Source: Halobellus captivus
GTDB lineage: Archaea > Halobacteriota > Halobacteria > Halobacteriales > Haloferacaceae
Direction: 5' to 3'
Length of the DNA stretch: 53,688 nt
Assembly: GCF_007655485.1 (NCBI RefSeq)
Contig: NZ_VJXQ01000006.1
Span: forward strand, 162,855-216,542
Position numbers and translations under genes: made by a program. Position 1 is the stretch's first letter, and every line of letters starts with the position of its first letter. The notes below the pieces were generated by a model. It saw only the letters and a program-made list of their open reading frames with translations, did not search any database and was not told where the DNA came from. Shown in pieces: positions 16,283-24,026 of this stretch.

Positions 16283-17095
16283 TCAGTCCGCGCCGACAGT
16301 ACACGCCGCGGTGTACTCTACCCGGTCGATGGAGTCGATCGGATCGTCGCCGCAGATCGGGCAGTCGGGATTCCGCTGATAGGGGACCGTCTCGAAGCTC
16401 ATCTCCATCGCATCGTAAAAGAGCAGCCGTCCCTTCAACGTCTCACCGGCCCCCAAGAGCAGCTTTACCGCCTCGGTCGCCTGAATACAGCCGACGGTTC
16501 CGGGAAGCACGCCCAGCACGCCCGTCGTCGCGCAGTCGGGAACGGTGCCGGGTTCGGGCGCTTCGGGGAACAGACAGCGGTAGCACGGCCCGTCGGGTTC
16601 GAGCGTCGTGATCTGTCCCTCGAACTTGTAGATCGCGCCGTGAGCGATCGGGATCTCGTGTAGTCGGCAGAAGTCGTTCAGCAGATAGCGCGTCGGGAAG
16701 TTGTCGGAGGCGTCGACGACGACGTCGTAGGAGGGAACGATCTCGTCGACGTTCTCCTTATCGAGACGGGTCTGGTACGTTTCGACGTCGATGTCGGGAT
16801 TGAGGTTCTCGACGAACGCCGCGGCGCTATCGACCTTGGGTTTCCCGATGTCGCCGTCGCCGTGGATGACCTGCCGCTGGAGGTTGCTCCGCTCGACGAC
16901 ATCGTCGTCGACGACGCCGAGCGTGCCGACTCCCGCGGCCGCGAGGTACTGGATTACCGGCGCGCCGAGCCCGCCCGCGCCGACGACGAGGACGCGGGCG
17001 TCAAGGAGCGCCGCCTGTCCCTCGGGGCCGACCTCGTCCATAATGATGTGTCTGGAGTACCGGTCCAACTGCGTCGAATCGAGTGAGAGTGACAT
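16283..17095 (-). CDS. ubaA: E1-like adenylyltransferase UbaA (MoeB/ThiF family)
   Basis: A 270-residue E1-like enzyme that adenylates the C terminus of small archaeal ubiquitin-like SAMP proteins, for protein conjugation and sulfur transfer to tRNA and molybdopterin. The start at ATG 17095 gives the family N terminus MSLSLDSTQLDRYSRHI. Rossmann motif VVGAGGLGAPVIQYLAAAG is near residue 35, and CYRC plus CPIC near the end form the zinc site. The Cys in PDCATTGVLG is the likely catalytic thiol. Its nearness to a sulfur-transfer cluster is suggestive. Well supported. Confidence 0.93.
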   Translation of the reverse strand: MSLSLDSTQLDRYSRHIIMDEVGPEGQAALLDARVLVVGAGGLGAPVIQYLAAAGVGTLGVVDDDVVERSNLQRQVIHGDGDIGKPKVDSAAAFVENLNPDIDVETYQTRLDKENVDEIVPSYDVVVDASDNFPTRYLLNDFCRLHEIPIAHGAIYKFEGQITTLEPDGPCYRCLFPEAPEPGTVPDCATTGVLGVLPGTVGCIQATEAVKLLLGAGETLKGRLLFYDAMEMSFETVPYQRNPDCPICGDDPIDSIDRVEYTAACTVGAD

Positions 17096-17145
17096 ACGCG
17101 TACTCGGCGCTGGAACAGCATAACTTCTCGTGGAACGTGCCGGTT

Positions 17146-17201
17146 CGTCTCGGGCCGACTGGCCCCGAGTCAATTGATGCTGTGTCGATTAGCCCCGACA
17201 C
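17146..17201. repeat. Two strong hairpins between ubaA and the winged-helix gene
   Basis: CTCGGGCC and GGCCCCGAG pair around GACT (17146-17170, one bulged base). GTGTCG (17182-17187) pairs with CGACAC (17196-17201). They lie after the winged-helix stop and before ubaA on the minus strand, so they may act as terminator or leader structures. Confidence 0.5.
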
Positions 17202-17264
17202 GGTCTCGGCCCCGCGGTTAGCCGACGGCTCCGCTACTCACTCCGTTAGCGACGGCCTCGCTGT

Positions 17265-17558
17265 TCACTCGGCGCAGCAGGCTTCCGCCTCGTCGGCGTC
17301 GCCCTCGGTCGGCGGGGCCTCGGGAGCGTCGTCGGTGAGTTGATAGAGGTTCTGTCTCGCGTCCGCAAAGTAGACGTCTTCGTCGACGACGTCGATCCCT
17401 TCGAGCCGTTCGAGCGCGTACCGGACGGTCCGGGCCGAGAGCATCGATTCCTGGACGATGCCCTTCTGGGTCAGCGGCCCGTTATACTCGAGTACCTTGA
17501 AAACCAGTTTCGCGCTCGGCGGGAGGTCGTCGAGACTCTCCTGTTCTGCCTCTGCCAT
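17265..17558 (-). CDS. Winged helix-turn-helix protein (MarR-like)
   Basis: A 97-residue protein with a DNA-binding winged-helix core: SAKLVFKVLEYNGPLTQKGIVQESMLSARTVRYALERLEGIDVV is predicted as the helix-turn-helix and wing (about residues 15-65). The start ATG at 17558 removes a long unsupported N-terminal extension of the open frame. The C terminus is acidic and ends with a Cys-Cys pair (EACCAE), unusual for a regulator and a possible metal or redox site. The regulated genes are not evident. It is encoded divergently from the Rieske protein. Confidence 0.7.
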   Translation of the reverse strand: MAEAEQESLDDLPPSAKLVFKVLEYNGPLTQKGIVQESMLSARTVRYALERLEGIDVVDEDVYFADARQNLYQLTDDAPEAPPTEGDADEAEACCAE

Positions 17559-17768
17559 CAGTACGAAACCAGCGGTCGAACGGGCATAAACCTTCGCGAG
17601 TCGAGGCGACGGCACCGGCCGAATAACGAAACAACAGTGGGTAACAGGTGCGTAACTACCGTCGAGACGATGTCGCGGTCTCGGCGGCGGTGGTGAGTGG
17701 CTGCCGCCCGAGTCGGCTTCTCTTTTTCGACGGCACGCTTTTGCGACGCGTCTCCGTACCCTGTCGCG

Positions 17769-18182
17769 ATGCCAGATGGCACGAAGGTAGCGGACGTCGA
17801 GGACGTCCCGGCGTCCGGATCGTATCTCTTCACCGCGGCGGACGCGTTCACCAACGAGACCGAGATCATTCTGGTCCGGTGCGAGAGAGAGCCCGGTATC
17901 GAAGCCTGGCGCAACTCCTGCACGCACGAGAGCCAGCGGTTCGACCGTGGAGACGGCGCGGCGATCCGGCACGGAGAACTCGTCTGCCCGCGACACGGCT
18001 CGATGTTCGACACCTGTTCCGGCGAGTGTGACAACGGACCGGCGGCCGGGACCGAACTTCCCGGGGTGGAGATCACGGTTGAGTCGGGAACCGTGTTCCT
18101 GACCGATGAGCACTACACGTTCCTTCGGGAGGGCGGTATCGACGACGACGAACCGGGGTCGACGTCACACCTCTCGCTGTGA
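17769..18182 (+). CDS. Rieske [2Fe-2S] domain protein
   Basis: A 137-residue protein with the two Rieske ligand motifs CTHESQRF and CPRHGSMFD; the two Cys and two His would hold a [2Fe-2S] cluster. There is no signal peptide or membrane anchor, so it is probably a soluble ferredoxin-like Rieske protein such as NirD- or dioxygenase-ferredoxin types. The ATG at 17769 is chosen over an upstream frame start because MPDGTKVADVEDVP is the natural N terminus. The redox partner is unknown. It is convergent with leuS. Confidence 0.88.
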   Translation: MPDGTKVADVEDVPASGSYLFTAADAFTNETEIILVRCEREPGIEAWRNSCTHESQRFDRGDGAAIRHGELVCPRHGSMFDTCSGECDNGPAAGTELPGVEITVESGTVFLTDEHYTFLREGGIDDDEPGSTSHLSL

Positions 18183-18184
18183 CG

Positions 18185-18199
18185 GAGAACCGGCTTCTC
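18185..18199. terminator. Hairpin between the Rieske gene and leuS
   Basis: GAGAA-CCGGC-TTCTC gives a 5-bp stem in the 60-nt gap between the convergent Rieske and leuS genes. It could serve both directions. There is no clear T tract. Confidence 0.35.
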
Positions 18200-18242
18200 G
18201 CGGTCGACTGAAATCCCACGACCACGCTGTGACCCCGTTCCG

Positions 18243-21170
18243 CTACTCGACTTCGAGTTCGATCGCCGGGCGGAAGGGAACGGCCTGCTTCCGCGCCTCG
18301 ACGTCCTCGCCCTCGCGCTGAACGACGATTTCGGCGTCGAATTCGTCGGCGAGGAACGCCGACGCGCGCTCGTAGGCGTCGCCCTCGTCGATGTCAGCGA
18401 GCACCGCGAGTTCGTCGTCGCCGCGACCGCGTGCGAACTCGACAAGTTCGCCGACGAGGTCGTTGACGGCGTTCCCGCGCTCGCGGAGGTCGGGGTTTTG
18501 CATCACCTCGCCCATCACCGCACCCTGCTCTGCGCCCACTTCGGCGACCGTCGCGAACACCTCGTGCTTCCACTCGGCGGCGACAGTGATCCGAATGCGG
18601 TCGGGGTCGGCCTCCGGAACGTCTTCCTCGGCGTTCTGTAGCGACTGTCGGATGCCCTGGATGTCGTCGACGAGGCGTTCGACCTGCGTCTCGGCAGCCT
18701 CGATTTCGCTGTCGAGCAGCGCCGCGTCGACGCGGGGCCACGGCGCGTCCTCCGCAGGCGTGCCGGTCAACTGTTCGTGAAGTTCGTTCGTCAGGAACGG
18801 AACGAACGGCGCGAGCAGTCGGAGTCGCGTTTCGAGCACTTCACGGAGCGTCCACCGGGCCGCGGGTCGCGAGAGGTCCGTGCGGCGTCGATACCAACGG
18901 AGGTCCTCCTCGAAGTCGTAGAAGGCGGCCTGACTCGCCGTTCGGGTTTCGGAGCCCTCCATCGCGTCGGTGACTTCGGCGACGGTACGCTGCAGTCGAG
19001 ACAGCAGCCAGCGGTCCGCCGTCGAGAGGTCGGGGCGCTCCTCGGAGCCGGGTTCGTCGATGACGTCCTGCGCTCGATTCCAGAACCGCTCGAGCTGATT
19101 CTGGACGGACGCGACCTGCTCTGCGCGCCAGTCGTAGTCCTGCCACGGCTCCGCCGAGTTAAGCAGGAAGAAGCGCACCGTGTCCGCGCCGTACTCCTCG
19201 ATCGCTTTCCCTGGGAGGACGACATGGCCCTTCGAGGAGGACATCTTCTCGCCCTCCAACAGCCCCATACCCATAATGACGATTCCCTCGGGCCACTGCG
19301 CCTCGTCGAAGAGTTCGGCGTGGTGGAACAGGTAGAACGTCAGGTGATTCGAGATGAGGTCGTTCGCGGAGAACCGGTAGGTGACCGGGTACCAATAGAG
19401 CCACTCCGCACGGAGTTCCAGCGCGCGCTCGTCGGGGGTGTCGACGGCCTCCGGACCGTAGAAGAGCGCGTCGAAGAACTCGCGGTCGAGGTCCTCCTGT
19501 GGGATCTCGTCGAGCCGATGGGCGATCGTGTAGTACGCCATATAGATCGTCGAATCCGACAGCGGCTCGATGACGAAGTCGTCGTCCCACGGCAGGCGGG
19601 TACCCAGCCCGTAGTTCCGGATGCACGGCCACTCGTTCAGCCAATCGATCGTGTGGTCGTACTCGCCGCGGGTGTTCTCCGGGATGGCTTCCATCCGGGA
19701 GACGACCTCGTGGGCCTTCCGCTTCCAGGCCTCGTCGTTGTAGCGCAGGAACCACGTGTCCTGCTCGGCGACGACGACGTCGCCCCCGCAGCGGCAGACG
19801 ACCTCCTCTGAGAACTCCCGCATCGTCCCGAACGCGCCCTCCTCGCGGTAGGCGTCGCGGAACCTGCCTCGGACGTCCTCGACGACTTCCCCGGCGAACT
19901 CGCCGTACTCGTCGTTTAACCGGCCGCCGTGGAACTCGCTGTTGTACAGCTCTTTCGTGGCTTCTTCGAGCGCGGGGTCGTCGCTGGATTCGATTTCCGC
20001 CTCCTCGACGGCCGTCTTCGCCGGGATCTCGCCGTACCCGTCGATCGTGAGAATCGGGATCGGTTCGATTTCCTCGACCTCGACGGGGTCGATCCCGTAC
20101 TCGCGCATCCGGTCGTCGTCGGCTTTCGCCTCCGCCAGCGCGACGTAGTCGTCCGGCGAGTGCGCCGGGACCGACATCACGACGCCGGTCGCGTTGTCGG
20201 CGTCGACGAAGTCCGCGGGAAGGACGAGGACCTCGTCGCCGGTGATCGGGTTCGCCACGCGCTCGCCGACGAGGTGCTCGCCAGCGACGGTACGCTTGGG
20301 GACGACCTCGTGGCCCTGCAGTTGGAGCTTTTCGACGGCCGCCGCGGAGACGAACCACTCCTCGCCGTCCACCTCGGCGATCACGTAGTCCGCGTCGGGG
20401 TCGATGTAGGCGTTCGTCACGCCGCGAACCGTCTCGGGGCGCAGCGTCGCCATCGGGACGACCGTGTCGCCGTGGCCGAAGCGGACCAGCGTGTACTCTT
20501 GGAACTCGGCCTCCTCGCCCTCCAGGAGATCGTGGGTCGTGACCGGCTGTTTCTCGTTCGTGCAGTACTTCACCGGATGAAGGCCCTTCTCCAGAAGGCC
20601 GCGGTCGCGGAGCGTCTCGTACTGCCAGGTGATGAACTTCGAGTACCGGTCGTCGTTGGTGGTGAACTCCCGCCGCCAGTCGATCGAGAGCCCGAGGTCC
20701 TTCATCCCCTTCTTGTAGTGCTGCTCGATGAAGTGTCGAGCGTAGCCCATCGGCGTTTCGAGGTCCTCGAGGGTGTCCTCGGTGACGTTGTAGGTGTCGC
20801 GAAGCACCGAGAGCTGTTCTTCTTCGCCCTTCTTCAGGCGCTCGACCGCGCCGATGATCGGCGTGCCGGTGACGTGCCAGGCGATCGGAAAGAGCACGTT
20901 GTCGCCCTGCTGTCGTCGGTACCGGGCGTACACGTCGGGGACGGTGTACGTCCGGGCGTGCCCGATGTGCATCCCGCCGCTGGGGTACGGGTAGGGAACC
21001 GTGATGAACGTCGGTTCGTCGCTCTCGGCGTCCCCGGAGTCGCTCGCGGCGTCACCGTCGGCAGCGCCGCCCGCGGCGACCACCTCGGCGTCGGGGTCGG
21101 CCTCGTAGCGACCCTCCTCGGCCCACCGCTCGCGCCAGCGCGCTTCGAGTTCCTGCGGGTCGTAGTCCAT
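18243..21170 (-). CDS. leuS: Leucyl-tRNA synthetase
   Basis: A 975-residue class I synthetase that charges tRNA-Leu. The HIGH motif is GGMHIGHART and the KMSKS motif appears as EKMSSSKGHV. A CP1 editing domain lies between, with the TLRPET stretch. The archaeal-type layout lacks the bacterial leucine-specific insertion. ATG 21170 is used because MDYDPQELEARWRERW is the family N terminus; the open frame runs further up but is non-coding. TATA-like GATATTTTA (21194-21203, minus) sits about 27 nt before the ATG, supporting leaderless expression. Confidence 0.97.
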   Translation of the reverse strand: MDYDPQELEARWRERWAEEGRYEADPDAEVVAAGGAADGDAASDSGDAESDEPTFITVPYPYPSGGMHIGHARTYTVPDVYARYRRQQGDNVLFPIAWHVTGTPIIGAVERLKKGEEEQLSVLRDTYNVTEDTLEDLETPMGYARHFIEQHYKKGMKDLGLSIDWRREFTTNDDRYSKFITWQYETLRDRGLLEKGLHPVKYCTNEKQPVTTHDLLEGEEAEFQEYTLVRFGHGDTVVPMATLRPETVRGVTNAYIDPDADYVIAEVDGEEWFVSAAAVEKLQLQGHEVVPKRTVAGEHLVGERVANPITGDEVLVLPADFVDADNATGVVMSVPAHSPDDYVALAEAKADDDRMREYGIDPVEVEEIEPIPILTIDGYGEIPAKTAVEEAEIESSDDPALEEATKELYNSEFHGGRLNDEYGEFAGEVVEDVRGRFRDAYREEGAFGTMREFSEEVVCRCGGDVVVAEQDTWFLRYNDEAWKRKAHEVVSRMEAIPENTRGEYDHTIDWLNEWPCIRNYGLGTRLPWDDDFVIEPLSDSTIYMAYYTIAHRLDEIPQEDLDREFFDALFYGPEAVDTPDERALELRAEWLYWYPVTYRFSANDLISNHLTFYLFHHAELFDEAQWPEGIVIMGMGLLEGEKMSSSKGHVVLPGKAIEEYGADTVRFFLLNSAEPWQDYDWRAEQVASVQNQLERFWNRAQDVIDEPGSEERPDLSTADRWLLSRLQRTVAEVTDAMEGSETRTASQAAFYDFEEDLRWYRRRTDLSRPAARWTLREVLETRLRLLAPFVPFLTNELHEQLTGTPAEDAPWPRVDAALLDSEIEAAETQVERLVDDIQGIRQSLQNAEEDVPEADPDRIRITVAAEWKHEVFATVAEVGAEQGAVMGEVMQNPDLRERGNAVNDLVGELVEFARGRGDDELAVLADIDEGDAYERASAFLADEFDAEIVVQREGEDVEARKQAVPFRPAIELEVE

Positions 21171-21242
21171 ATCTATGCTCTCAAGACGGGACGGTAAAAT
21201 ATCTCCTAACTTGGGTTGTCGCCGACTGCCTCCGCGTTGGGG

Positions 21243-21347
21243 TTTGTGCCGGATGATGAGATTGCGTTGGATGCTGATTTCGCGCCGGAATATGAATCTG
21301 TGCTGGGTGCCGAAGTTGCGCCGGAGATGAGACTGCGTTTCGTACCG
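21243..21347. repeat. Degenerate 36-bp tandem repeat in the leuS-HAD spacer
   Basis: Three units of about 36 bp follow each other (starting 21243, 21279 and 21315). Each begins TTNGTG/GCG-CCGGA and ends in a GATGCTGAT- or GTGCCGAA-like string. Read in one plus frame they give a 12-residue acidic repeat (F-x-P-E/D), but there is no credible gene. The rest of 21171-21412 holds the divergent promoters. Confidence 0.6.
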
Positions 21348-21412
21348 ACTCCCTGCACCCGCCCACAACGCGAAAGGACAACGCTAAGGCCGACGCACGG
21401 TCGCATTGTGGT

Positions 21413-22282
21413 ATGCACGCAGACGCGGTCGTCCTCGACATCGACGGCGTCCTCCTCGACGTCGCCGACTCCTACCGGCGCGCAATCGTGGAGTCCGTCG
21501 AGCGACTGTACGGCCGGACGATCGACCGCGAGGAGGTCCAACTGTTCAAAGACGCGGGCGGATTCAACAACGACTGGGACGTGACGTACGCCGCGGCGCT
21601 GTACGTGCTCGTCGACGACCGCGAACCGATCGATCTGGCGGCGTTCGCAGACCGGATCGAATCCCGCGGCGGCGGCCTCGACGCCGCGGAATCGGTCGCG
21701 GCCGACCACCTCGACGAAACCGACCTCGCGGCCGTTCGCGAGGCGTGGGACCGGACCGGACTCAGAGACGCGTTCCAAGCCCTGTACCTCGGTGCGGAGC
21801 TCTATCGCGAACTCGAAGGCGGCGAACCGCCGTTCGAGACGGCGGGCTACATCCACGACGAGCCGATCATCGTCGAGCCCGAGACGCTGGAGGCGATCGC
21901 GGCCGAGGCCGACGTGGGCGTCCTCACCGGCCGCCCGGCCGCCGAGGCCGACATCGCGCTCGAACGCGTCGGACTCGACCTCCCCGAGGAGCACCGCTTC
22001 ACGATGGACGACTGGGACGAGGGCAAACCGCACCCGAACGCGCTGACGACGCTCGCAACGCGGTTCGGTGCCGAGGGCGTCGCCTTCGCTGGCGACACCC
22101 TCGACGACGTGAAGACCGCGGTCAACGCCGCTGAGGTCGACCCCGATCGAACGTACCACGGTATCGGCGTCCTCACCGGCGGGCTGACCGGCAAATCCGG
22201 ACGTGAGGCGTTCGGATCCGTCGGCGCGGCCGCCGTCGTCGACTCCGTGAACGATCTTCCCGAACTGCTCTTCGGGGAGTGA
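21413..22282 (+). CDS. HAD-superfamily hydrolase (TIGR01548-like)
   Basis: A 289-residue haloacid-dehalogenase-fold phosphatase. Motif I is [19 protein letters not shown] at the N terminus. The cap region is helical, and motif II/III strands appear as VGVLTGRPA and [12 protein letters not shown], followed by the acidic motif [14 protein letters not shown]. The layout resembles the archaeal TIGR01548 family, whose substrate is unknown. It is followed by two small membrane proteins on the same strand (6-nt gap), so an operon is likely. Confidence 0.85.
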   Translation: MHADAVVLDIDGVLLDVADSYRRAIVESVERLYGRTIDREEVQLFKDAGGFNNDWDVTYAAALYVLVDDREPIDLAAFADRIESRGGGLDAAESVAADHLDETDLAAVREAWDRTGLRDAFQALYLGAELYRELEGGEPPFETAGYIHDEPIIVEPETLEAIAAEADVGVLTGRPAAEADIALERVGLDLPEEHRFTMDDWDEGKPHPNALTTLATRFGAEGVAFAGDTLDDVKTAVNAAEVDPDRTYHGIGVLTGGLTGKSGREAFGSVGAAAVVDSVNDLPELLFGE

Positions 22283-22288
22283 CGGAAC

Positions 22289-22666
22289 GTGAACGCGCTC
22301 CGAATCGAGCGACTGGCGTGGGCCGCGATCTTCGCCGCCGTCGTCGCGGTCGGCGTCGCACTCCTGCTCGCTCCAGATCCGACCGGAGTGATCTCGATCG
22401 TTGCGGGCCTGGTGACGTTCGCTACTGTGGCACCGATCGCCGCGCGGTTCTCGCTCCGTTCGATCTCGCCGCACGCCGAGCCGGGAGATCAGACCGTTCG
22501 ATACGCGGTGTTCTTCGCGGTCGCCCTCGCCGGGCGTCTCGCGTTCGGGCGGTTCGGCTACGACGGGTTCGCCGCGAGCGCGCTCACCTTCGCGGCGGCG
22601 TGGCTCGTCGCGATCAACGCCGACTGGCTGAATCCGTGGCGCTGGAATCGAGGTGACGCGTCGTGA
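22289..22666 (+). CDS. Small haloarchaeal membrane protein (4 segments)
   Basis: A 125-residue protein starting at GTG 22289, 6 nt after the HAD gene stop. Hydrophobic segments fall roughly at residues 9-28, 34-52, 70-88 and 93-109. There are no conserved catalytic motifs that I recognise. It overlaps the next small gene at its stop. Function is unknown; conserved gene order with the HAD gene is the only clue. Confidence 0.7.
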   Translation: MNALRIERLAWAAIFAAVVAVGVALLLAPDPTGVISIVAGLVTFATVAPIAARFSLRSISPHAEPGDQTVRYAVFFAVALAGRLAFGRFGYDGFAASALTFAAAWLVAINADWLNPWRWNRGDAS

Positions 22667-22860
22667 CCGACGTTCGATCCGATCTGCTCCGTTTTATCGG
22701 GGTCGTGCTCGCCGTCGACGCGCTCGGCCTCGTCGTGTGGCAGTTGCTCCCGCCGGGGACGTCCGCGCGGACGATCGTGCTGTTCGGAACCCTCCTCGTC
22801 GCGCCGCTGCTGGGCTTTCTCGTCGTGTACGCCCCGGCGCTGTCCCGCGCTCCGCGATAA
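22663..22860 (+). CDS. Small membrane protein (65 residues, 2 segments)
   Basis: It starts with GTG at 22663, overlapping the end of the previous gene by 4 nt (GTGA), a typical coupled start. It has two hydrophobic helices, about residues 10-28 and 38-58. No known domain is seen. It is probably expressed with the upstream membrane protein and HAD hydrolase. Confidence 0.65.
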   Translation: MTDVRSDLLRFIGVVLAVDALGLVVWQLLPPGTSARTIVLFGTLLVAPLLGFLVVYAPALSRAPR

Positions 22861-22934
22861 ACGAGTCCCGCTGACTGGACCCCGGAGAGCCGACGCTCGC
22901 AACTCTTTACCCGATCGCTTTCGCACGCCTACGT

Positions 22935-23603
22935 ATGCGAATCGCACTGCTCGGCGGTACCGGGGAGCTCGGCCGAGGTCTCGCGCTCCGCTGGGCGTTC
23001 CACACCCATCACGACGTCGTGATCGGCTCGCGCGACCCCGACGCCGCGCACGACGTCGCCGACGAGTATCAGGGGATCCTCGCCGACCGCGGCCGGGACG
23101 TCAAGATCACCGGCTTCGAGAACGCGATGGCGGCCGACCGCGCCGACGTCGTCGTCCTCGCTGTTCCGCCCTACACCGTCACGGACACGGTCGAATCGGT
23201 CGCGGGCGGACTCCGCGAAGGAGACGTCCTCGTCACCCCCGCCGTTGGGATGCGGCGCGACGACGACGGGGCGCACGCGCACCTGCCGTCAGCGGGTAGC
23301 GTGACGGCGCTCGTCGCCGACGCAGCGCCCGAGGGTATCCCAGTCGTCGGCGCGCTGCACTCGCTCCCGGCGGGTCGACTCGCCGACCTCGACGCGGATC
23401 TCGGCCTCGACACGCCCATCGTCGCCGACGACAACCGGGCGAAAGCCGTCGTCGCCGGACTCGTCGGCGACGTCGACGGCCTGCGCGCGCTCGACGCTGG
23501 CGGACTCGCGAACGCCGCGGAAGTGGAGTCGCTGACGCCCCTGTTACTCAACGTCGCGCGGGAGAATCCAGAGATGCGCGATGTCGGCGTGTCGTTTCGG
23601 TAA
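22935..23603 (+). CDS. npdG: NADPH-dependent F420 reductase
   Basis: A 222-residue Rossmann protein that moves hydride between NADPH and coenzyme F420. It starts MRIALLGGTGELGRGLA, the nucleotide-binding glycine loop, followed by VIGSRDPDAAHDVADEY in which SR is the usual NADP phosphate-binding pair. The segment VVVLAVPPYTVTDTVESV is typical of the family. Length matches archaeal NpdG. A TATA-like CTTTACC sits about 27 nt upstream. It is convergent with hisE. Confidence 0.92.
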   Translation: MRIALLGGTGELGRGLALRWAFHTHHDVVIGSRDPDAAHDVADEYQGILADRGRDVKITGFENAMAADRADVVVLAVPPYTVTDTVESVAGGLREGDVLVTPAVGMRRDDDGAHAHLPSAGSVTALVADAAPEGIPVVGALHSLPAGRLADLDADLGLDTPIVADDNRAKAVVAGLVGDVDGLRALDAGGLANAAEVESLTPLLLNVARENPEMRDVGVSFR

Positions 23604-23636
23604 CGGCGCGGCGGTTCCTGTCCGAAATAGAGCTAT

Positions 23637-23939
23637 TTAGAATCGGTCCCGAAGCTCCGTTCGGAGGTCGTCGAGCGTGACGTCCTCCATCGCGAGGAGC
23701 ACGAGGAGGTGATAGACGAGGTCCGCGCTCTCGGCGAGCAGTTCGTCCTCGTCTTCGTCCTTCGCCGCGAGTATCGTCTCGGTCGATTCCTCTCCGATCT
23801 TTTCGAGCACGGCGTTTTTGCCCTTCTCGTGGGTGAACAGAGAAGTGGTGTAGGATCCCTCCGGAAGCGTCTCCTTTCTGTCCTCGATCGTTGCGAACAG
23901 CTCGTCGAGGACGTCTTCTGCGGGCGTGTCCGAGTCCAT
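23637..23939 (-). CDS. hisE: Phosphoribosyl-ATP pyrophosphatase
   Basis: A 100-residue HisE, the second step of histidine synthesis (PR-ATP to PR-AMP). The all-alpha NTP-PPase motif EESTETILAAKDEDEDELLAES is intact, with the metal-binding Glu/Asp residues, and LVYHLLVLL follows. It is a free-standing HisE, not fused to HisI. No other his genes are near, as is usual for dispersed archaeal his genes. Confidence 0.94.
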   Translation of the reverse strand: MDSDTPAEDVLDELFATIEDRKETLPEGSYTTSLFTHEKGKNAVLEKIGEESTETILAAKDEDEDELLAESADLVYHLLVLLAMEDVTLDDLRTELRDRF

Positions 23940-24026
23940 ATCCCCGCAAGTCGGCGTCGGGAAAAGAATCGTCCGGTTCAGCGCCGTTTCGCGTGATTCG
24001 CGGTTCGCGTGTTCTGCTCCTGCGGT

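Noticed and set aside
16090-16611. Plus-strand ORF over the mutS-ubaA spacer
   Set aside because: It overlaps the antisense strand of ubaA, is Arg-rich and has no family features; the region is better explained by RNA B and ubaA.
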